A stretch of DNA of 34,051 nucleotides, taken from Pseudomonadota bacterium (GTDB lineage Bacteria > Pseudomonadota > Alphaproteobacteria > Rhizobiales > Xanthobacteraceae). Both the position numbers and the translations under genes were made by a program. The stretch spans positions 1-34,051 of the forward strand of contig JAEXHR010000004.1 of NCBI GenBank assembly GCA_023449855.1, in the 5' to 3' direction. The notes beneath the pieces are model-generated. The model ran no database searches. It was not told where the DNA came from and saw only the letters and a list, made by a program, of their open reading frames with translations. The stretch's first letter is position 1. Each line of letters opens with the position of its first letter. Positions 6,759 to 14,216 of this stretch are shown here, one piece after another.

Positions 6759-6776
6759 GGCCGCTTCGAACAGGAT
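6759..6776. repeat. Direct repeat copy 1 upstream of luxR
   Basis: GGCCGCTTCGAACAGGAT matches 6842-6859 at 17 of 18 bases, with an 83-base period. Both copies lie in the non-coding gap between luxR and pepT, 79 and 162 bases upstream of the luxR start. It may be a remnant of a short tandem duplication or a pair of binding sites. Confidence 0.6.
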
Positions 6777-6841
6777 AGCGATGCGCGAGTCAGACGCAAT
6801 CGGTCGGAAGGCTAATGCGGGGTTGTACGACGAATTTGATC

Positions 6842-6859
6842 GGCCGCTTCGAGCAGGAT
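6842..6859. repeat. Direct repeat copy 2 upstream of luxR
   Basis: GGCCGCTTCGAGCAGGAT is the partner of 6759-6776, differing only at the twelfth base. The sequence between the two copies does not otherwise repeat visibly. Confidence 0.6.
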
Positions 6860-6878
6860 GAGCAGATATATACATCCT

Positions 6879-6916
6879 GTGACCGCTCACGCGGTTACGG
6901 GTTACCAGAGTAATCC
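6879..6916 (-). terminator. Two small hairpins after pepT
   Basis: Two adjacent imperfect stems follow the pepT stop at 6921: GGGTTAC/GTAATCC with a CAGA loop (6899-6916) and GTGACCGC/GCGGTTAC with a TCAC loop (6879-6898). Each has one non-Watson-Crick pair. No long U-run follows on the minus strand, so intrinsic termination is only possible, not established. Confidence 0.35.
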
Positions 6917-6920
6917 GGGC

Positions 6921-8183
6921 CTACGCTGCCCGCTCTTCCCAGATCATCGCCAGATGCACGATGGTTTCCGCCGCCTTCTCCATATCCTGCACGCTGACCC
7001 ATTCGGTGCGGCCGTGGAAGGCGTGCTCGCCGGCGAAAATATTGGGGCAGGGCAGGCCCATGAAAGACAGGCGCGAGCCATCGGTGCCGCCGCGAATGCT
7101 GCCGCGGACCGGCATCAGTCCAGTGCGGCGGATCGCCTCGATGGCGTAATCGACGCCATGCGGGTGCTGGTCGATCACCTGCTTCATGTTGCGATATTGC
7201 TCGGTGATGACGATCGACGCAGTGGAATGCGGATACGAGGCCAGCACGTCATCGACGATGGATTGCAGCAGGGCTTCCTTCTGTTTCAGCCCGTCTTCGG
7301 TGAAGTCGCGGACGATCAGGCTGAGCCGCGCCTGCTCCAGCGAACCGGAGATGCCGGTGGGATGCAGGAAGCCCTGTTTGCCCTCGGTGGTCTCGGGCGA
7401 ACACGTGTCCTTCGGCAGCCGCTCGACGATCCCGGCGGCAATCTTGATGGCGTGCTCCATCTTGCCCTTGGCGAAGCCGGGATGGGCGGCGACGCCGGTG
7501 ATGTCGATCACTGCGGCATCGGCGGAGAAAGTCTCATCCTCGATATGACCCGCGGTCTCGCCATCCATCGTGTAGGCGAAATCGGCAGCGAGTTTTTTCA
7601 GGTCGACCTTGTCGACGCCGCGGCCGATTTCCTCGTCCGGCGTGAAAAGAATCTTGATGGCGCCGTGTTTGATCTGTGGATTGGCGATCAGGAAGCGCGC
7701 GGCATCCATGATCTCGGCAAGGCCGGCCTTGTTGTCGGCGCCGAGCAACGTCGTGCCGTCGGTGGTGACGATGTCGTGGCCGATCTGGTCCTTGAGCGCC
7801 GGATTGTCCTTGATGCGAATGACCTGCGTCGTGTCGGCCGGCAGCACGATGTCGCCGCCCTGGTAGTTGCGGACGATCTGCGGCTTCACATCGGCGCCGC
7901 TGCAGTCCGGCGACGTATCCATATGCGAGCAGAAGCAGATCACCGGCACGAGCTTGTCCGATGTCGCCGGGATCGTCGCATAGACATAGCCGTGCTCGTC
8001 GAGATGCGCATCGGCAAGGCCGAGCTCCTGCAGCTCGCGCGCGAGCAGCGCGCCGAGGTCTTTCTGCTTGGCCGTGGAGGGGCAGGTGGAGGATGCGGGA
8101 TCGGACTGGGTGTCGATCACGACATAGCGCAGGAAGCGCTCGAGGACATCGTGGGTGAAGGAAATGGCCGACGTCGCTGTCAT
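6921..8183 (-). CDS. pepT: Peptidase T (tripeptide aminopeptidase)
   Basis: This 420-residue cytoplasmic M20-family zinc enzyme would remove the N-terminal residue from tripeptides. The metal-site series is intact: SHMDTS with His87 and Asp89, GADNKAG with bridging Asp150, TPDEEIGRG with catalytic Glu184 and Glu185, MDGE with Asp207, and a C-terminal AGEHAFHGRTEW supplying the last His (387 or 390). The length fits PepT (about 410 residues). The dimerisation insertion lies near residues 215-330. It is encoded on the minus strand downstream of the HU gene with an 84-base gap containing a strong hairpin, so it may have its own promoter. Peptide nutrition is the usual role. Confidence 0.95.
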   Translation of the reverse strand: MTATSAISFTHDVLERFLRYVVIDTQSDPASSTCPSTAKQKDLGALLARELQELGLADAHLDEHGYVYATIPATSDKLVPVICFCSHMDTSPDCSGADVKPQIVRNYQGGDIVLPADTTQVIRIKDNPALKDQIGHDIVTTDGTTLLGADNKAGLAEIMDAARFLIANPQIKHGAIKILFTPDEEIGRGVDKVDLKKLAADFAYTMDGETAGHIEDETFSADAAVIDITGVAAHPGFAKGKMEHAIKIAAGIVERLPKDTCSPETTEGKQGFLHPTGISGSLEQARLSLIVRDFTEDGLKQKEALLQSIVDDVLASYPHSTASIVITEQYRNMKQVIDQHPHGVDYAIEAIRRTGLMPVRGSIRGGTDGSRLSFMGLPCPNIFAGEHAFHGRTEWVSVQDMEKAAETIVHLAMIWEERAA

Positions 8184-8221
8184 GGGATCGCTCGCCTGAG
8201 ATGAACACCCGGAAGTCTGCG

Positions 8222-8247
8222 GCGCTCCGGGCCGTGGCCCGAAGCGC
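8222..8247 (-). terminator. Strong hairpin between the HU gene and pepT
   Basis: The 12-base arms GCGCTCCGGGCC and GGCCCGAAGCGC pair with a 2-base centre and only one G-U wobble in the minus-strand RNA. It starts about 20 bases past the HU stop. No U-tract follows, so it may be a Rho-type or weak terminator, or an mRNA 3'-end stabiliser for the abundant HU message. Confidence 0.5.
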
Positions 8248-8267
8248 GATCGTGTCAGGAGCGATCC

Positions 8268-8585
8268 TCAGACCGCGTCCTTCAGCTCCTTGGCCGGGCG
8301 GAAGGCAACCTTCTTGCTGGCCTTGATCTGGATCTCTTCGCCGGTGGCCGGGTTGCGGCCGGTGCGGGCGGCGCGGGTGCGGACCTGCAGGATGCCGAGG
8401 CCGACGATGCGGATGCGCTCGCCGTTCTTCAGGTGCTCGGTCATCTTGCCGACCATGTCGGTGAGAATCTCTTCGGCCTTCTTCTTCGACAGCTCGTGAT
8501 TCTCGGCCAGCGCAGCCGCCAGATGCTTGAGGGTGATGGTCGCGGGCGCAGGTGCCTTCGCGGGGGTGTCAGCGGTATCTGCCAT
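8268..8585 (-). CDS. hup: HU-family DNA-binding protein
   Basis: This 105-residue nucleoid protein bends and compacts DNA as a dimer. The family body is clear from TITLKHLAAALAENHELSKK through the flexible-arm signature GRNPATGEEIQIKASKK and the C-terminal VAFRPAKELKDAV. About 15 extra N-terminal residues, Ala/Pro/Thr-rich (ADTPAKAPAPA), precede the usual start, making it longer than the typical 90. AAAGGAAAGG lies shortly before the ATG. A TAGAAT sequence on the minus strand (8647-8652) could be a -10 box, but its -35 is poor. Which HU or IHF paralogue it is cannot be settled without alignment. Confidence 0.93.
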   Translation of the reverse strand: MADTADTPAKAPAPATITLKHLAAALAENHELSKKKAEEILTDMVGKMTEHLKNGERIRIVGLGILQVRTRAARTGRNPATGEEIQIKASKKVAFRPAKELKDAV

Positions 8586-8770
8586 GAGAACTGGCCTTTC
8601 CTTTAATAACCGTCACAAAAACCTGGGACGCCGCAGGGCTTAGACGATTCTACACGAAGCCGACTACGCTGAATCGCCCGTAAAATATGGGGTTATTTGC
8701 ATGTCTCGCCTTGAAACGGCCGAACCGCAGGCGGGTGGGGATGACTGTGAAAAAGGTCACACCAACCTTC

Positions 8771-8799
8771 TTGACTTCGTCATGACGTCCCTTTATGTC
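8771..8799 (+). promoter_or_regulatory. Candidate promoter of tRNA-Asp
   Basis: TTGACT (8771-8776) is separated by 17 bases from TATGTC (8794-8799), and the tRNA begins 33 bases farther on at 8832. The -35 is good (5 of 6) and the -10 weak (3 of 6). Confidence 0.45.
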
Positions 8800-8831
8800 C
8801 AGCCTCACTGCGGGACACAGTCCACGTCCAC

Positions 8832-8908
8832 GCGGGAGTAGCTCAGTTGGTTAGAGCGCCGCCCTGTCACGGCGGAGGCCGCGGGTTCGAGTCCCGTCTC
8901 TCGCGCCA
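8832..8908 (+). tRNA. tRNA-Asp (anticodon GTC)
   Basis: Cloverleaf elements: acceptor GCGGGAG with CTCTCGC (one G-U), D arm AGCTCAGTTGGTTAGAGC, anticodon stem CCGCC/GGCGG with loop CTGTCAC giving GTC, T arm CGGGTTCGAGTCCCG, discriminator G and encoded CCA. A 7-bp inverted repeat (CCATTCC/GGAATGG, 8906-8923) begins inside the CCA, so the primary transcript may fold there before 3' processing. Confidence 0.97.
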
Positions 8909-9035
8909 TTCCAATCGGAATGGTGATGGTCAGCAGAAATCCTCACATCGATATCTATTCCAGCAATATCAGTTCCCACGCTCGCGCTTTACGCGACGGC
9001 GTGTCTGCATTCCGTCGCTTGAACGGCCGCTGGTC

Positions 9036-9272
9036 TCAGAACGAATCCGCGAGCGCGATCTCGTCGCGTAGCGCCTGAATGCGTCGCGCCGCCTCGGCGC
9101 GGGTCAGGTCGGCCTCGAATTGCCTGGGCTGATAGGCCTCGATCGCCAGCGACTTCAGCGTCAGCGCCTGGCTGCGCGTCATCGGCCCGGACAGCCGGTC
9201 GAGCAGGGCGTCGGTATCGTAGGGAATCGGTGCCGCCATTGCGGGGGCGGTGGACAGCAGAGCAGGGGTCAT
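9036..9272 (-). CDS. DUF3072-like small protein
   Basis: A 78-residue protein starts at 9272, where GGAGG lies 6 bases upstream of the ATG. Residues about 28-72 read LSGPMTRSQALTLKSLAIEA, then DLTRAEAARRIQALRDE. This matches the pattern of DUF3072 proteins ('GPMT-AQ---LK-L--EA ... LTKAEAS-RI-EL'), whose function is unknown. The N-terminal 27 residues are Ala/Pro-rich and probably disordered. A longer upstream frame to 9638 is open but lacks coding character. It is transcribed divergently from the small plus-strand ORF at 9342, so the 69 bases between them should hold both promoters. Confidence 0.75.
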   Translation of the reverse strand: MTPALLSTAPAMAAPIPYDTDALLDRLSGPMTRSQALTLKSLAIEAYQPRQFEADLTRAEAARRIQALRDEIALADSF

Positions 9273-9341
9273 CGAGGCCTCCGGACAGATTCGGGTAAAG
9301 AAGGTCTTGCCACCAAGTTCTTGTTTTGTTCTATATAGGGT

Positions 9342-9524
9342 ATGACCGAACTTGCCAAGATAAATTTCCGAATCGTCCGGCTGCGCACACGGATCCGCGG
9401 CATGCAGTCCGACATTCGGGGGCTTACCAATGCCGGGCTCGACTGCGGCAATGCCTGCGAACGGCTCCGGCGGACACAGCGCGAATTGCTGGAATTGATC
9501 GCGCAGCGGGACGCCTGCGCATAG
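9342..9524 (+). CDS. Small coiled-coil-like hypothetical protein
   Basis: A 60-residue ORF, MTELAKINFRIVRLRTRIRG..., is rich in Arg, Leu and Glu with helical spacing (LRRTQRELLELIAQRD near residues 42-57) and has two Cys in the middle (LDCGNACERL). It is a likely small helical protein with no family that I recognise. A TATATAG sequence sits just upstream of the ATG and no good Shine-Dalgarno is visible, so it could be leaderless or the start may be misplaced. The divergent position next to the DUF3072-like gene gives modest support. Confidence 0.45.
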   Translation: MTELAKINFRIVRLRTRIRGMQSDIRGLTNAGLDCGNACERLRRTQRELLELIAQRDACA

Positions 9525-9638
9525 GCGCCCTGGGCAGGGCCATTTTCGGAAGTGCTGGCTCGACAAGGCCGCGCGGCATTCGGTGTCCGGCTGCGGCGGC
9601 CCGAGCTCGCCGGCCTTATGGCGCCATCCTGCGAGCAA

Positions 9639-9663
9639 GCTGCGCCGACCAGGTCGGCGCAGC
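9639..9663 (-). terminator. Terminator of the Met-rich protein gene
   Basis: GCTGCGCCGACC and GGTCGGCGCAGC are perfectly complementary around a single A, so the real stem is about 10 bp with a 5-base loop. It lies 14 bases past the stop of the minus-strand Met-rich gene and is followed on that strand by TTGCTCG, a weak U-run. Confidence 0.6.
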
Positions 9664-9677
9664 CCGTCGGACCGTTC

Positions 9678-10001
9678 CTACATCTTCTTCGAGTCGCCGG
9701 CCGTCATCGGCATCATAGGCATCATCATGCCGGCATCTGCCTTGGGCTTCATCATGCCCATCTTCTGCGCGTTCATGAGATGCATGTTGCAGCCGCGCAT
9801 ATCGCCGTTGGACATCGCGGTATTGGCCATCCCGATCTCGCGATTCATCATCATCTTCTGCTGGCCGTCGGCCATCGCCGAGGTCTTGTCGTTCATTTTC
9901 ATCATGTTATCGCCGCTGCAGCCCATCATCATCGGTTTCGCCGATGCGGGGGTGATGGCGAGGACCGAAAGCGCTGCTGCCGTGATCAAGAATTTCGTCA
10001 T
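9678..10001 (-). CDS. Exported methionine-rich protein
   Basis: This 107-residue protein begins with a signal peptide, MTKFLITAAALSVLAITPAS, with likely cleavage after ASA at residue 21. The mature part is extraordinarily rich in Met: 26 of all 107 residues, in runs such as PMMMG, NMMKM, QKMMMN and GMMMPMMPM. It also has two Cys and one His. Met-rich periplasmic segments bind Cu(I) in known copper-handling proteins, or can act as oxidant sinks; either role here is inference. AGAGG lies 5 bases before the ATG, and a 6-bp hairpin (10025-10041) sits in the leader. It stands alone, with its own terminator, back-to-back with the nuo operon region. Confidence 0.82.
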   Translation of the reverse strand: MTKFLITAAALSVLAITPASAKPMMMGCSGDNMMKMNDKTSAMADGQQKMMMNREIGMANTAMSNGDMRGCNMHLMNAQKMGMMKPKADAGMMMPMMPMTAGDSKKM

Positions 10002-10013
10002 GGGAACCTCTTG

Positions 10014-10462
10014 TCATTGGATGGGCCAGCACAGCGCTGGCTGACAGGATACGAATTTGCTGAATTTTGGTTCGCCATCAGAATGATTTTTTCGACGGTG
10101 CATTGCAGCAACACCGGTGCGGCCTGACCGGGATATCGGGCCAGGGAGGCTGCGGTGCAGCCACACGTTGCCTGATGAACAAGAGCGGTGTTCGCGCATT
10201 CGTCCCGTGCCGACATCTTCCGCCGCAGCGCCCGAAAACTTCAACCTTCGGGAAACCGTGCCGCGAGGTTTGCGTGGGTACGGGGAGTGGTGTGATCGGA
10301 CATTGCTGGCATTGCCCAGCTTCAAGGCGTATCGCGCATGGCAGGGCCGAAAACTGTCAACATCGCTCGTCTTGCATGGCTTGTTGCGCTGCGCTAAGGC
10401 TCAGAACCATTCCAATGTTCGAATCTGTGGCAGTTTCCGCGTCACGGGGTTAGGGATCGCCG
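10014..10462. other. Non-coding leader and promoter region ahead of nuoA
   Basis: About 450 bases between the Met-rich gene start and nuoA contain no gene I can support. Several open frames cross it, but their predicted proteins look like random Arg/Ser-rich reading. It should contain the promoter of the nuo operon on the plus strand and that of the Met-rich gene on the minus strand. TTGCAT followed 17 bases later by TAAGGC, roughly 80 bases before nuoA, is a weak candidate for the former. Confidence 0.5.
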
Positions 10463-10828
10463 ATGAACGGCATCTTGCAGAATTATCTTCCTCTTGTGGT
10501 CTTTATCGGCATCGCTTCCGTTATCGGTTTGTCGTTGTTGATCGCGCCATTCCTTGTCGCTTATCAGAGCCCGGATCCGGAAAAGCTGTCCGCATATGAA
10601 TGCGGATTCAACGCTTTTGACGATGCCCGCATGAAGTTCGATGTGCGCTTCTATCTGGTGGCGATTCTCTTCATCATTTTCGACCTCGAAGTCGCGTTCC
10701 TGTTTCCGTGGGCAGTGGCCTTCGGCAAGGTCGGCATCGCAGGTTTCTGGTCGATGATCGTGTTTCTCGGCGTGCTTACCGTCGGCTTCGCCTATGAATG
10801 GAAGAAAGGCGCGCTCGAATGGGATTGA
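10463..10828 (+). CDS. nuoA: NADH-quinone oxidoreductase subunit A
   Basis: This 121-residue membrane subunit of complex I has three helices, near residues 8-30, 63-85 and 92-112. Family signatures are EKLSAYECGFNAFDDARMKF (about residues 38-57), carrying the conserved Cys-containing loop at the quinone-site entrance, then RFYLVAILFIIFDLEVAFLF. AGGGA lies about 7 bases before the ATG. It is the first gene of the operon, and its end overlaps nuoB by 10 bases. Confidence 0.97.
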   Translation: MNGILQNYLPLVVFIGIASVIGLSLLIAPFLVAYQSPDPEKLSAYECGFNAFDDARMKFDVRFYLVAILFIIFDLEVAFLFPWAVAFGKVGIAGFWSMIVFLGVLTVGFAYEWKKGALEWD

Positions 10829-11400
10829 GCCCCGCAACCGCACCCGCGATCGCTCAGGCGCCGCGTGGCATCCTCGATCCGTCCACCGGCAAGCCGGTCG
10901 GTGCGAACGATCCGTATTTCCTCGAAGTCAATGCCGAGCTGTCGGACAAGGGCTTCTTCGTCGCTGCGGCTGACGATCTGATTACCTGGGCGCGCACCGG
11001 CTCGCTGATGTGGATGACCTTCGGTCTCGCCTGCTGCGCAGTCGAGATGATGCAGGTGTCGATGCCGCGTTACGACGTCGAGCGTTTCGGCTTCGCGCCG
11101 CGTGCCTCGCCGCGCCAGTCGGACGTGATGATCGTCGCCGGCACGCTGACCAACAAGATGGCGCCGGCGCTGCGCAAGGTCTACGATCAGATGCCGGAGC
11201 CTCGCTATGTGATCTCGATGGGATCATGCGCCAATGGCGGCGGCTATTACCACTATTCCTATTCAGTGGTGCGCGGCTGCGACCGCATCGTGCCGATCGA
11301 CATCTACGTGCCGGGCTGCCCGCCTACCGCAGAAGCGCTGCTCTACGGCGTGCTGCTGCTGCAGAAGAAGATCCGGCGTATCGGCACCATCGAACGGTAA
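10819..11400 (+). CDS. nuoB: NADH-quinone oxidoreductase subunit B
   Basis: This 193-residue peripheral-arm subunit holds iron-sulfur cluster N2, which passes electrons to quinone. The ligands are visible: adjacent cysteines in FGLACCAVEMM, a Cys in SMGSCANGGGYY, and a Cys in VPGCPPTAEALLYG. The start at 10819 (MGLSPATAPA) is inside nuoA; an in-frame start 7 codons earlier is less likely. The N-terminal 30 residues are a Pro/Ala-rich extension, common in alphaproteobacteria. A 40-base gap to nuoC follows. Confidence 0.97.
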   Translation: MGLSPATAPAIAQAPRGILDPSTGKPVGANDPYFLEVNAELSDKGFFVAAADDLITWARTGSLMWMTFGLACCAVEMMQVSMPRYDVERFGFAPRASPRQSDVMIVAGTLTNKMAPALRKVYDQMPEPRYVISMGSCANGGGYYHYSYSVVRGCDRIVPIDIYVPGCPPTAEALLYGVLLLQKKIRRIGTIER

Positions 11401-11440
11401 GCTTGCGAACGCTAAGACTGCGAACCTTTAAGGCTATGTC

Positions 11441-12052
11441 ATGGACGATGTGAGGCTCGACACACTGGGTCAGACGATTGTCGGTGCCCTTCCGGGTGCT
11501 GCTCTCGCGCATTCGGTTGCGTACGGCCAACTGACGATCGTTGCGGAAGCGTCGAAGATCGTCGAGGTCATGCGCTTCCTGCGTGATGACCCCGGTTGCC
11601 GTTTCGTCAATTTCACCGATGCCACCGCGGTCGACTATCCCGGCCGCGAAAAGCGTTTTGACGTCGTCTATCACTTGATGTCGCCGTTTCTGAACACGCG
11701 CCTGCGCGTCAAGGCTGTCGCATCGGAAACGACCCAGGTGCCGTCGATCATCGACGTGTTTCCCGGCGCTGACTGGTTCGAGCGTGAGGCTTACGATCTT
11801 TACGGCGTGATCTTCGTCGGTCATCCCGACATGCGTCGCCTGCTGACGGATTATGGCTTCGACGGCCATCCGCTGCGCAAGGATTTCCCGCTCACCGGTT
11901 TCGTCGAGGTTCGCTACGACGATCAGGAAAAGCGCGTGATCTATGAGCCGGTCCGGCTCAACCAGGAATTCCGCAAGTTTGACTTCCTGTCGCCATGGGA
12001 AGGCGCCGATTATCCGACGCTGCCCGGCGACGAGAAGGCAGGGGTTAAGTGA
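11441..12052 (+). CDS. nuoC: NADH-quinone oxidoreductase subunit C
   Basis: This 203-residue 30-kDa-type subunit of the peripheral arm supports the NuoB/NuoD quinone site. The family signature EREAYDLYGVIFVGHPDMRR followed by LLTDYGFDGHPLRKDFPLTG covers about residues 110-149. It is separate from nuoD, unlike the fused NuoCD of Escherichia coli. AAGG lies about 8 bases before the ATG. Its stop overlaps the nuoD start by one base (TGATG). Confidence 0.96.
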   Translation: MDDVRLDTLGQTIVGALPGAALAHSVAYGQLTIVAEASKIVEVMRFLRDDPGCRFVNFTDATAVDYPGREKRFDVVYHLMSPFLNTRLRVKAVASETTQVPSIIDVFPGADWFEREAYDLYGVIFVGHPDMRRLLTDYGFDGHPLRKDFPLTGFVEVRYDDQEKRVIYEPVRLNQEFRKFDFLSPWEGADYPTLPGDEKAGVK

Positions 12053-13245
12053 TGAACGACCAGCCCGGCGTCCGCAACTTCACGATCAATTTCGGACCGC
12101 AGCATCCGGCGGCGCACGGCGTGCTCCGTCTCGTACTGGAGCTCGACGGCGAAATCGTCGAGCGCGTCGATCCGCATATCGGCCTGCTTCATCGCGGCAC
12201 CGAGAAGCTCATCGAGCAGAAGACCTATATGCAGGCGATCCCGTATTTCGATCGCCTCGATTACGTCGCGCCGATGAATCAGGAGCATGCCTTCTGTCTC
12301 GCCGCTGAAAAGCTGCTCGGCATCGCCGTGCCGCGCCGCGGCCAGCTGATCCGCGTGCTGTATTCCGAGATCGGCCGCATCCTGTCGCATCTGCTCAACG
12401 TCACCACGCAGGCGATGGACGTCGGCGCGCTCACCCCGCCGCTGTGGGGCTTCGAAGAGCGCGAGAAGCTGATGGTGTTCTATGAGCGCGCCTCGGGCTC
12501 GCGCATGCATGCCGCGTTCTTCCGCGTCGGCGGCGTGCATCAGGACCTGCCGCCCGCGCTGATCAACGACATCGACGCCTGGTGCGATGCCTTCCCGCAG
12601 GTGCTCGACGATCTCGAGACGCTGCTCACCAACAACCGCATCTTCAAGCAGCGCAATGTCGATATCGGCGTCGTGAAGCTGGAAGACGCCTGGAAGTGGG
12701 GCTTCTCCGGCGTGATGGTGCGCGGCTCCGGCGCGTCCTGGGATCTGCGCAAGGCGCAGCCCTACGAGTGCTATGCCGAAATGGAATTCGATATTCCGAT
12801 CGGCAAGAATGGCGACTGCTACGATCGCTACTGTATCCGCGTCGAGGAGATGCGGCAGTCCACGAAGATCATGAAGCAGTGCATCGCCAAGATGCGCGCG
12901 CCGGACGGGCAGGGACCGGTGGTCGTCGAGGACAACAAGATTTCGCCGCCGCGCCGCAGCGAGATGAAGCGCTCGATGGAAGCGCTGATCCATCACTTCA
13001 AGCTCTATACCGAAGGCGTCCGCGTGCCTGAGGGCGAGGTCTATGCCGCCGTGGAAGCGCCGAAGGGCGAGTTCGGCGTGTATCTGGTCTCGGATGGCAC
13101 CAACAAGCCTTACAAGTGCAAGATCCGCGCGCCGGGCTTCGCGCATCTGCAGGCGATGGACTTCCTGTGCCGTGGCCACCAGCTCGCTGACGTGTCCGCC
13201 ATCCTCGGCTCCATCGACATCGTGTTCGGTGAGGTCGATCGGTGA
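12052..13245 (+). CDS. nuoD: NADH-quinone oxidoreductase subunit D
   Basis: This 397-residue 49-kDa-type subunit forms the quinone pocket with NuoB. The signature LHRGTEKLIEQKTYMQAIPY lies near residues 44-63, and the early RNFTINFGPQHPAAHGVLRL carries the quinone-binding His. I place the start at ATG 12052, with AGGGG 7 bases upstream; GTG 12049 would add one residue. The C-terminus DVSAILGSIDIVFGEVDR ends as expected for the family. The next gene, an FkbM methyltransferase, overlaps it by 4 bases (GTGA), so the two are translationally coupled. Confidence 0.97.
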   Translation: MNDQPGVRNFTINFGPQHPAAHGVLRLVLELDGEIVERVDPHIGLLHRGTEKLIEQKTYMQAIPYFDRLDYVAPMNQEHAFCLAAEKLLGIAVPRRGQLIRVLYSEIGRILSHLLNVTTQAMDVGALTPPLWGFEEREKLMVFYERASGSRMHAAFFRVGGVHQDLPPALINDIDAWCDAFPQVLDDLETLLTNNRIFKQRNVDIGVVKLEDAWKWGFSGVMVRGSGASWDLRKAQPYECYAEMEFDIPIGKNGDCYDRYCIRVEEMRQSTKIMKQCIAKMRAPDGQGPVVVEDNKISPPRRSEMKRSMEALIHHFKLYTEGVRVPEGEVYAAVEAPKGEFGVYLVSDGTNKPYKCKIRAPGFAHLQAMDFLCRGHQLADVSAILGSIDIVFGEVDR

Positions 13246-14207
13246 CGTTGATGCCGCCCATCCAGTTCGACCGCGCCTCTGGCGCGCTCCAGGAGGTGAA
13301 CCTCTGGGAGCGTACGATGGCGTGCGTGCTGGCTGCGGGGGCAAAACTGTCGGCCTCGTTCTCGCATCGCGGCTACAATATGTGTGCCAACCTGATGCGC
13401 AGGACGGTGCTGCCGTCGCGCAATCTTGTGGTGAAGCTGAATGCGGATGCGCTGTTCGCGTTTCCGTTCGGCGACGGTTACTGGAGCAAGCTGCTGGATC
13501 GCGGCTTCTCCTACGAAGACGAACTCGAACTGCTGTTCAAGAACTCGGTCGATGTCGACTACACGCTGCTCGATTGCGGCGCCAATTTCGGCTACTGGTC
13601 GGTGCTTGTGTCGAGTGCGCCGTTCGGGTCGCACAAGGCGATCGCTATCGAGCCGTCGGGTGAGAACTTCCCCAAGCTCGCCAACAACGCACGGATCAAT
13701 GGTGACCGTTTCGAGGTCATCAAATGTGCCATCGGCTCCGAGCGCGGCACCGCGCGTCTCTCCGGCACCAAGCACGAAGCCTTCAGCATCGCAGGCGACC
13801 AGAGCGCCGGCGAGGAAGTGCCGGTGATCGCGCTCGACAACCTGCTCGACGACGGCAAGCTGTCCATGAGCGGAAAGTATCTCATCAAGCTCGACGTCGA
13901 AGGCGTCGAGATCGAGGCCATCAAGGGCGGCACGCGTTTGCTGCAGGGCGACTCGGTCATCATGTGCGAAGAGCACGGCAATGATCCCGCTCATACGGTC
14001 TCGCGCTTTATTCTGGATCAGACACCGCTGTCGCTGATTGTGCATGATCCCTCTACCAACCGCTTCGAAACCGTGACCGAGTTGTCGATTCTCGATCGCA
14101 TCAAGGTGTCCACTCACGTTGGCTACAATGTGTTCGGCACCTCCAGTGCGTTCTGGCTCGATCGCTTCAATAGCCTGAATGCGAGCGCGGCGCGCCGCGC
14201 TCCCTGA
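13242..14207 (+). CDS. FkbM-family SAM-dependent methyltransferase inside the nuo operon
   Basis: This 321-residue protein has a class I methyltransferase fold. Motif I is LLDCGANFGYWS (residues 109-120), the acidic ribose-binding end is AIEPSGENF (135-143), and the FkbM signature IKLDVEGVEIEAIKGG lies at 215-230. FkbM enzymes are mostly O-methyltransferases acting on sugars and natural products. None is a standard complex I subunit or assembly factor. The GTG start at 13242 overlaps the nuoD stop; ATG 13251 is an alternative. nuoE begins 9 bases later, so the gene is certainly co-transcribed with complex I. Codon usage looks like its neighbours. The substrate is unknown; a complex I subunit, quinone-related compound or surface glycan are all possible. 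Confidence 0.92.
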   Translation: MTLMPPIQFDRASGALQEVNLWERTMACVLAAGAKLSASFSHRGYNMCANLMRRTVLPSRNLVVKLNADALFAFPFGDGYWSKLLDRGFSYEDELELLFKNSVDVDYTLLDCGANFGYWSVLVSSAPFGSHKAIAIEPSGENFPKLANNARINGDRFEVIKCAIGSERGTARLSGTKHEAFSIAGDQSAGEEVPVIALDNLLDDGKLSMSGKYLIKLDVEGVEIEAIKGGTRLLQGDSVIMCEEHGNDPAHTVSRFILDQTPLSLIVHDPSTNRFETVTELSILDRIKVSTHVGYNVFGTSSAFWLDRFNSLNASAARRAP

Positions 14208-14216
14208 GAGATCACC

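Noticed and set aside
5864..6920. A lux box near luxI or luxR
   Set aside because: I searched by eye for a roughly 20-bp dyad of the known type and found only the GC-rich hairpin at the luxI start and a direct repeat. Neither fits a lux box.
6858..8204. 448-codon plus-strand frame opposite pepT
   Set aside because: pepT on the other strand has all its catalytic motifs. The plus-strand frame has no recognisable motif.
10117..10599. 160-codon plus-strand frame upstream of and overlapping nuoA
   Set aside because: It overlaps conserved nuoA in another frame, and the rest reads as random sequence.
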